Shown here: positions 1 through 5,085 of the stretch, piece after piece | Layout: each line of letters starts with the position of its first letter | Numbering within the stretch: position 1 is the first letter of the stretch | NCBI GenBank assembly: GCA_030426065.1 | Contig: JAUHZH010000192.1 | Location: forward strand, 1-5,085 | Direction: 5' to 3' | Length of the DNA stretch: 5,085 nt | Source: Gammaproteobacteria bacterium | GTDB lineage: Bacteria; Pseudomonadota; Gammaproteobacteria; Xanthomonadales; Marinicellaceae | Made by a program: the position numbers and the translations under genes | The notes under the pieces: model-generated | Databases searched by the model: none | What the model saw: the letters and a program-made list of their open reading frames with translations, nothing else | Told to the model about the DNA's origin: nothing

Positions 1-672
1 CGTTCAAACATACGACAAATGGCTGGAATTGCCGCAGAAGAGAAGGGCTACCATCAGAAAGGCTTGGTGTGCTACATCCAACTTGATAACAGCGAAAGGC
101 ATACGGCATACCAAGCATTCAATCCAACCGGACCGGTCGGTTTGCTGCCTGTGGCTGATGGCTTGTTTTCGATTGTTTGGACCTTGGACGATGATGAGGT
201 CGATCGGTGGTTGGGGTGTGATGAACGCACTTTTGAACGCGGCTTGAAAGTTCACATCAATCGTGATTTGGGTGTGCCCAAACTGGCTTCCCAGCGTGTG
301 GCCTTCCCACTCAGACAGTTACAAGCTGCTCAATACCACCAAGGGCGTGTTGTGCTGCTGGGTGATGCAGCGCATGTGGTGCATCCCTTGGCAGGTCAGG
401 GTGTTAATCTGGGCTTGGCTGATGCCATGGTGTTGGTGGATTGCTTGCAGACCGTGTCGTTGAAAGACGAGGTGTCGCTGTTGCGACAATTGAAAAAATA
501 CCAACGGCGACGGCGCGCAGCTGTGTCCGAAAACATGTTAATGATCAATGCTTTGCACCAATTATTTGGCAAACAACATGCACCGTTGCCGTGGTTACGA
601 TCACTGGGAATGAACGCGGTCAATCGAATGGATTTTTTAAAATCCTGGCTGATGAAACAAGCCGGTAGCTGA
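1..672 (+). CDS. UbiH/UbiF/UbiI-family FAD-dependent hydroxylase, C-terminal part (5' truncated)
   Basis: This is the C-terminal 223 residues of a class A flavin monooxygenase of the family that hydroxylates the aromatic ring during ubiquinone synthesis, normally associated with the cytoplasmic face of the membrane. The frame is open from base 1, so the ATG at 19 is internal. The first residues, SNIRQMAGI, match the segment just after the first FAD-binding half in this family. The decisive motif is GDAAHVVHPLAGQGVNLG at fragment residues 121-138, the second FAD-binding signature. An upstream PTGPVGLLPV block and a basic KKYQRRRRA stretch before the C-terminal helices also fit. About 170-180 N-terminal residues, including the dinucleotide-binding GxGxxG, lie outside the window. 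The tail resembles UbiF and the middle resembles UbiI, so I do not choose between UbiH, UbiF and UbiI. The family assignment is secure; the ring position hydroxylated is not determinable here. Confidence 0.93.
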   Translation, partial: RSNIRQMAGIAAEEKGYHQKGLVCYIQLDNSERHTAYQAFNPTGPVGLLPVADGLFSIVWTLDDDEVDRWLGCDERTFERGLKVHINRDLGVPKLASQRVAFPLRQLQAAQYHQGRVVLLGDAAHVVHPLAGQGVNLGLADAMVLVDCLQTVSLKDEVSLLRQLKKYQRRRRAAVSENMLMINALHQLFGKQHAPLPWLRSLGMNAVNRMDFLKSWLMKQAGS

Positions 673-674
673 TG

Positions 675-723
675 TAGTGTCCTGAACTTGGCTGGGCTGA
701 CAGCCGACTGTGAAACTACACTA
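675..723 (+). other. Possible intergenic stem-loop ahead of the maiA-like gene
   Basis: The 61-bp gap contains an outer pair of arms, TAGTGT (675-680) and ACACTA (718-723). They enclose an inner hairpin with arms GGCTG (690-694) and CAGCC (701-705). No run of T follows, so it is not a standard intrinsic terminator. It may be a weak leader fold next to the ribosome binding site, or chance. I see no convincing sigma70 promoter in the gap. Confidence 0.25.
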
Positions 724-724
724 A

Positions 725-730
725 AGAGGA
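725..730 (+). promoter_or_regulatory. Shine-Dalgarno for the maiA-like gene
   Basis: AGAGGA lies 3 bases before the ATG at 734 and 6 bases before a second in-frame ATG at 737. The spacing slightly favours the second ATG, so the protein may begin MKLYTYW rather than MMKLYTYW. The difference is one residue. Confidence 0.7.
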
Positions 731-733
731 TTA

Positions 734-1378
734 ATGATGAAATTGTATACTTATTGGCGCAGCACCGCCGCTTATCGGGTCCGTGTTGCATTGCATTTGA
801 AAGGGTTACCTTTTGAAGCCGAATCGATTCATTTGGTCAAAGGCGGCGGTGAACAACACGGTGAGTCTTACCGCGCTTTGAACCCACAGGGCTTGGTTCC
901 TGCTTTGGTCACGGATTCAGGTGTCACCATCAATCAATCGATGGCCATCATGGAATATTTGGAATCACAGTACCCTGACCCACCATTGATGCCCAGTGAC
1001 CCCATTGAACAGGCACAAACCAGGGCCATGGCCCAAATGGTGGTGGCTGATGTCCATCCATTGAATAATTTACGTGTCCTGCAGTATCTGAAAAAACAGG
1101 GCTGGGAGCAGGATCAAGTGGACGAATGGTATGCCCATTGGATCCACCAAGGTTTCAGTGCTCTTGAGTCCATGGTTCAAGACCGATCAACGGTGTTCAT
1201 GAATGCCGATTACCCATGCATTTCTGACATCTGTTTGGTGGCTCAAATATACAACGCCAACCGATTTGACGTGCCATTGACTGATTATCCCACTTTGCTC
1301 GACATCAACGAAAAATGCCTAAAACTCGAAGCCTTCCAAAAAGCCCAACCTGAAAACCAGTTTGATGCGGTTGTGTGA
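734..1378 (+). CDS. maiA: Zeta-class glutathione S-transferase, maleylacetoacetate isomerase type
   Basis: A 214-residue protein, the usual length for this family. Known members use glutathione to isomerise maleylacetoacetate to fumarylacetoacetate in cytosolic tyrosine and phenylalanine breakdown; some act on related substrates such as maleylpyruvate. The thioredoxin-like N-terminal domain shows YWRSTAAYRVRVALHLKGL (residues 7-25), a form of the zeta active-site motif that keeps the first serine (S10) but has Thr-Ala where the human enzyme has Ser-Cys. The cis-proline (V55-P56) and the glutathione-binding QS pair (68-69) are present. The helical domain carries the family block HPLNNLRVLQYLKKQGW (108-124) and the N-cap/helix region SDICLVAQIYNANRFDVP. 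The ending AFQKAQPENQFDA is also typical. The usual partners hmgA and fahA are not in the window, so the physiological substrate is inferred from family only. It sits 61 bp after the hydroxylase gene and may or may not be co-transcribed with it. Confidence 0.92.
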   Translation: MMKLYTYWRSTAAYRVRVALHLKGLPFEAESIHLVKGGGEQHGESYRALNPQGLVPALVTDSGVTINQSMAIMEYLESQYPDPPLMPSDPIEQAQTRAMAQMVVADVHPLNNLRVLQYLKKQGWEQDQVDEWYAHWIHQGFSALESMVQDRSTVFMNADYPCISDICLVAQIYNANRFDVPLTDYPTLLDINEKCLKLEAFQKAQPENQFDAVV

Positions 1379-1430
1379 GTCTTTTGTTTCGTGATGAAAA
1401 CAGTCAACCCATTTTGATGCTTGCTGGATT

Positions 1431-1434
1431 GGAG
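1431..1434 (+). promoter_or_regulatory. Distant Shine-Dalgarno of the EamA transporter gene
   Basis: GGAG (within TTGGAG) is the only good Shine-Dalgarno candidate before the ATG at 1461, but it lies 26 bases upstream in linear sequence. The bases immediately before the ATG (AAAAGTGA) offer no clear alternative. The hairpin at 1436-1452 lies between the two. Removing those 17 bases leaves 9 bases between GGAG and AUG, a normal distance. Confidence 0.45.
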
Positions 1435-1435
1435 C

Positions 1436-1452
1436 GCCGGCAGCTTGCCGGC
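1436..1452 (+). repeat. Perfect GC-rich inverted repeat (hairpin) before the EamA gene
   Basis: The arms GCCGGCA (1436-1442) and TGCCGGC (1446-1452) are perfect 7-bp inverted repeats around the 3-base loop GCT. On the + strand it is followed by AAAAGTGA rather than T residues. On the - strand the T run precedes the stem. It is therefore not a canonical intrinsic terminator in either direction. It could be a translation-initiation structure, a transcript-stabilising hairpin between maiA and the transporter, or a copy of a REP-like palindromic repeat. The inverted repeat is certain; its role is not. Confidence 0.8.
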
Positions 1453-1460
1453 AAAAGTGA

Positions 1461-2342
1461 ATGAATAAACACACACAAGTGGTCGTGATGTTGTTGGCGC
1501 TGGTGATGCTGGGGTCCTTGAGCAGTGTTTGGGCCAAATTGGTTCTGGATCAAATGCCGCTGTTCACGTTTTTGTGGTTGATGGTGGCAACGGGGATGGT
1601 GATTTTATTGGTCTACGCTTGCCTTTTAAAACGGATCCCATGGCCATGGGCCCAGATCAAAGGGCATGGTGTCAAGCTGTTGCTGATTGGTTTGGCTTAC
1701 TTCTTCTTTTATCGCTTGGCATTTGTCTACGGCTTGTCCAAATTGCCAGTCACGACCCACGCTTATGTGATCAATTTCACAGGGTTGGTGACGATGTTGT
1801 TGTCCGCTGTGATGCTCAAAGAGCACCCCAGTGGCAAGCAATGGATGGGTGCTTTGTTGGCTTTGTCAGGCGTCTTTGTCTATTTCAATCAATGGCCTGA
1901 TTGGTCACAACAACTGGCGTTGTTGGTTTTGGCGCTTGGTGTCCTGTGCTTGGCCTTGACCAACATTTGGATAAGGGAGTTGTCATCAAAGGGTTTGGGC
2001 AGCACCGTACTGGCCACTGTGGCCATGGTTTTGGGAGGCACACCATTGGTTTTGGTTGGTCTTTACAGTGACGGCGTATCGGTGGTTTTGACGGGTTTTC
2101 AATGGTTCGTCATTGTGCTGAATGCCGCAGTGGTGCTCTCTTTGGGCGTGGTGATTTGGTCACATGCTTTGAAATACATCCGTTCTTATGAAGCCTCAGT
2201 CTTGGCTTCATCAGGTGTGATTTTTGTGGCTTTGTTTTCGGTTCCCATCTTGGGTGATGTGATTGATTGGTATGAATGGTGTGGTATTGCTATCATGTTG
2301 ATGGGGTTGTTTTTGATGCAAAGGAAAAGTCATGACGCATGA
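1461..2342 (+). CDS. EamA-family (drug/metabolite transporter superfamily) inner-membrane permease
   Basis: A 293-residue, strongly hydrophobic protein with about ten membrane-spanning segments, near residues 6-26, 34-54, 70-90, 98-119, 126-143, 149-169, 181-202, 213-234, 244-263 and 270-286. This matches the two tandem five-helix EamA repeats and the usual family length of roughly 300. The end of each repeat shows the typical pattern: LSKLPVTTHAYVINFTGLVT then MLKE (residues 92-121), and LKYIRSYEASVLASSGVIFV then LGD (237-266). Such proteins usually export amino acids, nucleosides or other small metabolites; the substrate cannot be read from the sequence. The ATG at 1461 is chosen because it includes the whole first helix. 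An internal ATG at 1488 would shorten the N-terminus by 9 residues and has no better ribosome site. The 3' end overlaps the next gene by 11 bp, which implies co-transcription and probable translational coupling. Confidence 0.9.
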   Translation: MNKHTQVVVMLLALVMLGSLSSVWAKLVLDQMPLFTFLWLMVATGMVILLVYACLLKRIPWPWAQIKGHGVKLLLIGLAYFFFYRLAFVYGLSKLPVTTHAYVINFTGLVTMLLSAVMLKEHPSGKQWMGALLALSGVFVYFNQWPDWSQQLALLVLALGVLCLALTNIWIRELSSKGLGSTVLATVAMVLGGTPLVLVGLYSDGVSVVLTGFQWFVIVLNAAVVLSLGVVIWSHALKYIRSYEASVLASSGVIFVALFSVPILGDVIDWYEWCGIAIMLMGLFLMQRKSHDA

Positions 2343-3531
2343 TTCGAAAACTTGGGATGTGTTGGTCCTCGGTGCCGGCGCAGCAGGCCTGATGGCAGCG
2401 ATCACGGCAGCCAAAAGAGGCCATTCTGTTTTGGTTCTGGAGCGGGCCAATAAAGTCGGCAAAAAGATTTTGATGTCAGGTGGTGGGCGCTGTAACTTCA
2501 CCAACATGTATGCCACAGCCGAGAATTACTTATCGCAAAACCGCCATTTTTGTAAGTCGGCCATGAGTCAATACACGGTGTGGGATTTCATTGATTTGGT
2601 CAATCAGTATGACATTCCCTACCATGAAAAAGAATTGGGTCAGTTGTTTTGTGACCGTTCATCAAAAGACATTGTCAACATGCTGTTGGATGAGTGTGCC
2701 GATCAAGGTGTGTCTATTCGAATGACTTGTGAAACATCGACTGTGGATTTTGGTGATGTGCATCAGGTTGACACCAACCAAGGTTCTTTCAAAGCCAGAC
2801 ACTTGATCGTGGCCACCGGTGGCTTGTCGATACCTAAAATGGGCGGGTCAGGGTTTGGCTATCAATTGGCTGAACAATTGAGTTTGAAAGTTTGGCCCAA
2901 AAGGGCAGGACTGGTGCCCCTGGTGTTCAGTGATCAGTACAAGTTATTGTTTGCATCATTGGCCGGGGTGTCTGTTGAAGTGACAGCCACAGCAGGCAAA
3001 CAATCATTCACCCATAAAATGTTGTTCACACATCGGGGGCTTTCAGGACCTGTGGTTTTGCAAATCTCTTCTTATTGGGATTTAGGTGACCCATTGACCA
3101 TTGATTTGATGCCTCATGTTGTCGTCAAAGAGGTATTGATCCGAGCCAAAAAAGAGCAGGCCAATCAAAGTTTATTGCTGTGGCTGTCGGGACATTGGCC
3201 AAAACAATTGGCACAAGCATGGCTGGCATTCCATTACCCTGAATGGGCTCAGATGCAACTGCAACAGTTGAGTCATGGAGACTGTGAACAACTGGCGCAA
3301 AGCATCAACCAATGGCAACTGAAACCGGCAGCCACCGAAGGGTACCGCACCGCTGAAGTGACTTTGGGCGGCGTGGATACTGACGCCTTGTCATCCAAAA
3401 CCATGGCGGTTAAATCACAGCCCAATGTCTATTTCATTGGCGAAGTGGTTGATGTGACTGGACATTTAGGTGGATTCAATTTTCAGTGGGCTTGGTCTTC
3501 AGGCTTTGCCGCAGGTAACGCGATTCCTTGA
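2332..3531 (+). CDS. BaiN/YhiN/HI0933-type NAD(P)/FAD-dependent oxidoreductase
   Basis: A 399-residue flavoprotein of normal family length (about 390-420). The N-terminus has a Rossmann FAD motif, VLGAGAAGLMAA (residues 12-23, glycines 14, 16, 19), and an acidic residue E37 ending the second strand, expected to bind the ADP ribose. The family hallmark KKILMSGGGRCNFTN (44-58) follows. A second FAD-contact motif, ATGG, is at 161-164. Further conserved blocks are LFTHRGLSGP (231-240), AEVTLGGV (341-348) and the C-terminal GEVVDVTGHLGGFNFQWAWS (370-389), which closes over the flavin. The family includes E. coli YhiN, H. influenzae HI0933 and clostridial BaiN, the last described as a reductase of oxo-bile-acid intermediates. 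Most bacterial members have no established substrate, so I give none. AAGGA at 2321-2325, six bases before the ATG and inside the transporter gene, supports the start. The next gene begins 31 bp after the stop. Confidence 0.92.
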   Translation: MTHDSKTWDVLVLGAGAAGLMAAITAAKRGHSVLVLERANKVGKKILMSGGGRCNFTNMYATAENYLSQNRHFCKSAMSQYTVWDFIDLVNQYDIPYHEKELGQLFCDRSSKDIVNMLLDECADQGVSIRMTCETSTVDFGDVHQVDTNQGSFKARHLIVATGGLSIPKMGGSGFGYQLAEQLSLKVWPKRAGLVPLVFSDQYKLLFASLAGVSVEVTATAGKQSFTHKMLFTHRGLSGPVVLQISSYWDLGDPLTIDLMPHVVVKEVLIRAKKEQANQSLLLWLSGHWPKQLAQAWLAFHYPEWAQMQLQQLSHGDCEQLAQSINQWQLKPAATEGYRTAEVTLGGVDTDALSSKTMAVKSQPNVYFIGEVVDVTGHLGGFNFQWAWSSGFAAGNAIP

Positions 3532-3540
3532 AAATCCGGT

Positions 3541-3565
3541 GTCCTTGAGGCAAGATGTCTTGATG
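3541..3565 (+). promoter_or_regulatory. Translation-initiation region of the acyl-CoA ligase gene
   Basis: GAGG (3547-3550) is the best Shine-Dalgarno. It lies 12 bases before the ATG at 3563, 9 before an in-frame TTG at 3560, and 4 before an out-of-frame ATG at 3555. That last ATG opens a two-codon ORF (ATG TCT TGA) whose stop overlaps the 3563 start as TGATG. The tetramers CTTG (3544-3547), CAAG (3551-3554) and CTTG (3559-3562) can form two mutually exclusive short stems. A GTG at 3539 is also in frame but has no ribosome site. I take ATG 3563 as the start, with TTG 3560 as a near-equal alternative. Confidence 0.5.
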
Positions 3566-5085
3566 CAGCCACTGCCCCCATTTGAAAGTCCAGTTGACCG
3601 TTTAAACCATTGGGCCAACACCCAAGGCAACACGCCGTATTTACATCAACCCATCGATGGTCAGCGTCATGTTTTCAGCTGGCAGAAAGTGTCTGATGAA
3701 GTCAGGCGCATGGCTCAATATTTGAGCCAATTCCCCAGCGGCAGTCGAGTGGCCATCATTTCTTTGAATTGTGCCCACTGGATGATGGCAGATTGGGCGA
3801 TACAAATGGCCGGTCACGTTTCGGTGCCCATTTATCCCACTGCCAGTGAAAAGACCATCCGTTACATACTGGATCATGCCGAAGTCCAAGCCACCTTTGT
3901 GGGTAAATTGCATGACTCCCCATCAATCCTATCAATGTTGCCCAAACAAATGGTTCAATTGAGCCTGTATCAGCCCATTGAAGGTTTGCCTTTTTGGGAT
4001 GATGTGGTGGCCCGAACTGAGCCAATGAACGACATCGCAAAGGTCGGCAAAGACGACTTGATGAGCATTGTTTACACATCAGGCACCACTGGAGAACCCA
4101 AAGGTGTGATGATTCAATATGGTGCAGTCAGTGCCTCGATGGCTTTGATCAAAGAACGGATTGAAGTGGGCACAACCGATCGCTTTGTTTCTTATTTGCC
4201 ATTGGCGCACGTGGCTGAGCGAATGGCGGTTCAAATGGCTTCATTGTACAAAGGGAGTCAGGTGTATTTTGTCCGTTCATTGGACCACTTTGTCACAGAT
4301 GTCAAAAGGGCCAAACCGACCATATTTTTCGGTGTCCCTCGCATATGGTACAAATTCAAGGTCGCCATTGAGGCCAAGTTGGGTGGGGCAGCCATGGCCA
4401 ACAAACTGCTCAATTGGCCTGTGACAGGCAAGTTGCTTAAAAACCTCATCGTCAGGGGGCTGGGATTCAGCCAGTTGCGTTTTGCCTTGTGTGCCGCCGC
4501 AGCGGTTCCCAAATCCTTGTTGGAATGGTACCAAGAATTGGGCATCAAATTGAACGAAGCTTATGGCATGACTGAGTCCTGCGGACTGTCTCACATGACC
4601 AGCAATGAAGACACCATTTTGGGCAGCGTGGGGAAGCCTTTGCCCACATGTGAATGTCAAATTTCAGACCAGGGTGAAGTCTGGATCAGGAACCCATCTG
4701 TCATGAAAGGCTATTTCAAACAACCCGAACTGACCGCAGAAACTGTAGATGCAGAAGGGTGGATACACACCGGTGATTTGGGTCACGTAGATGACCAAGG
4801 TTACCTCTATATTACTGGCCGAATCAAAGACATTTTCAAAACAGCCAAAGGCAAATACGTGACACCGATTCCGGTGGAAAAAATGATCCAAAAGCAAATG
4901 GGCCTTGATCATGTGATATTGATGGGTGATGGCATGGGACAGCCCGTGGTGGTGATTTCGATTCATGAGTACAACATGCCGATGGATTTTGATCACCAAT
5001 GTGAGGCTTTGTTGGTGTATCTACAAAAGCATGCAGAAAGCCATGCAGCACCCAGTCATTTGTTCATATCTGAAAAGGCATGGCT
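3563..5085 (+). CDS. AMP-forming long-chain acyl-CoA synthetase (ANL superfamily), 3' truncated
   Basis: The frame is open from ATG 3563 to the window end: 507 complete codons plus two bases, starting MQPLPPFESPVDRLNHWA. It contains the ANL adenylation motifs in order. The phosphate-binding loop is YTSGTTGEPKG (residues 171-181). SYLPLAHVAERM is typical of long-chain ligases. YGMTES (334-339) binds the nucleotide. TGD (403-405) holds the ribose-binding aspartate D405. ITGRIKDIFKTAKGKYV, with R420, is the hinge into the mobile C-terminal domain. FKTAKGKYVTPIPVE is characteristic of fatty-acid rather than acetate ligases. The expected reaction is fatty acid + ATP + CoA to acyl-CoA + AMP + PPi, feeding beta-oxidation or lipid synthesis at the membrane face. 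The last part of the C-terminal domain, with the usual catalytic lysine region, is outside the window. The A4 region reads RFALCAAAAVP (306-316), where many relatives have an SGGAP-like sequence. Family is clear; chain-length preference is not. Confidence 0.93.
   Translation, partial: MQPLPPFESPVDRLNHWANTQGNTPYLHQPIDGQRHVFSWQKVSDEVRRMAQYLSQFPSGSRVAIISLNCAHWMMADWAIQMAGHVSVPIYPTASEKTIRYILDHAEVQATFVGKLHDSPSILSMLPKQMVQLSLYQPIEGLPFWDDVVARTEPMNDIAKVGKDDLMSIVYTSGTTGEPKGVMIQYGAVSASMALIKERIEVGTTDRFVSYLPLAHVAERMAVQMASLYKGSQVYFVRSLDHFVTDVKRAKPTIFFGVPRIWYKFKVAIEAKLGGAAMANKLLNWPVTGKLLKNLIVRGLGFSQLRFALCAAAAVPKSLLEWYQELGIKLNEAYGMTESCGLSHMTSNEDTILGSVGKPLPTCECQISDQGEVWIRNPSVMKGYFKQPELTAETVDAEGWIHTGDLGHVDDQGYLYITGRIKDIFKTAKGKYVTPIPVEKMIQKQMGLDHVILMGDGMGQPVVVISIHEYNMPMDFDHQCEALLVYLQKHAESHAAPSHLFISEKAW

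Noticed and set aside
630..645. Inverted repeat GGATTTT-TT-AAAATCC
   Set aside because: It lies inside the hydroxylase coding region, upstream of its stop, in an AT-rich patch encoding D-F-L-K-S; it is probably chance and is not a terminator.
688..722. Possible sigma70 promoter (TTGGCT and TACACT) before the maiA-like gene
   Set aside because: The spacing between the two boxes is 23 bases and both match the consensus poorly.
396..791. A 131-codon open frame on the - strand
   Set aside because: It lies antisense to the hydroxylase end and the start of the maiA-like gene, spans their gap, and shows no recognisable domain; both + strand genes have clear family motifs.
1385..1402. Possible hairpin TGTTTC / GAAAACA after the maiA-like gene
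   Set aside because: The stem is short, AT-rich and bulged, with no T run after it, so it does not support a terminator call.
4277..4999. Two long - strand open frames (4277-4660 and 4664-4999)
   Set aside because: Both are antisense to the well-supported acyl-CoA ligase, and their translations show no family features.
1..5085. Strong preference for TTG leucine codons as a sign of foreign DNA
   Set aside because: The bias is shared by all five genes, so it looks like a genome-wide habit of the host rather than a mark of transfer.

Overview
This window holds five co-directional protein-coding genes on the + strand. Two are cut by the window edges, and almost nothing is left non-coding. The content suggests chromosomal DNA from a gammaproteobacterium: a UbiH/UbiF/UbiI-type ubiquinone hydroxylase, a zeta-class GST of the maleylacetoacetate isomerase type, a BaiN/YhiN-type flavoprotein and an AMP-forming long-chain acyl-CoA ligase. 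Base composition looks near 50% GC by eye, and TTG is the dominant leucine codon in all five genes, so nothing looks freshly imported. The assignment to Gammaproteobacteria is inference from gene families. I do not claim a genus.

Layout: 1-672 is the C-terminal part of a ubiquinone-biosynthesis-type FAD monooxygenase. 673-733 is a short gap with a weak fold and a good Shine-Dalgarno. 734-1378 is a maiA-like gene. 1379-1460 is a gap with a perfect 7-bp GC-rich hairpin sitting between a Shine-Dalgarno and the next start. 1461-2342 is a ten-TM EamA/DMT transporter. 2332-3531 is a BaiN/YhiN/HI0933-type flavoprotein that overlaps the transporter by 11 bp. 3563 to the window end is an acyl-CoA synthetase, 3' truncated and starting 31 bp after the flavoprotein stop. 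No gap exceeds 82 bp, and I see no RNA gene, CRISPR array, insertion sequence, attachment site or canonical terminator.

How the genes relate: the transporter, flavoprotein and acyl-CoA ligase are packed tightly enough to be one transcription unit, possibly including maiA. The products do not form an obvious single pathway. They are housekeeping or general-metabolism proteins: quinone synthesis, aromatic amino-acid or glutathione chemistry, metabolite export, an orphan flavoprotein and fatty-acid activation. I found no convincing sign of a new multi-gene system. The most interesting sequence-level signal is the start region of the transporter, where a hairpin separates the Shine-Dalgarno from the AUG and, if folded, would bring them to normal spacing.
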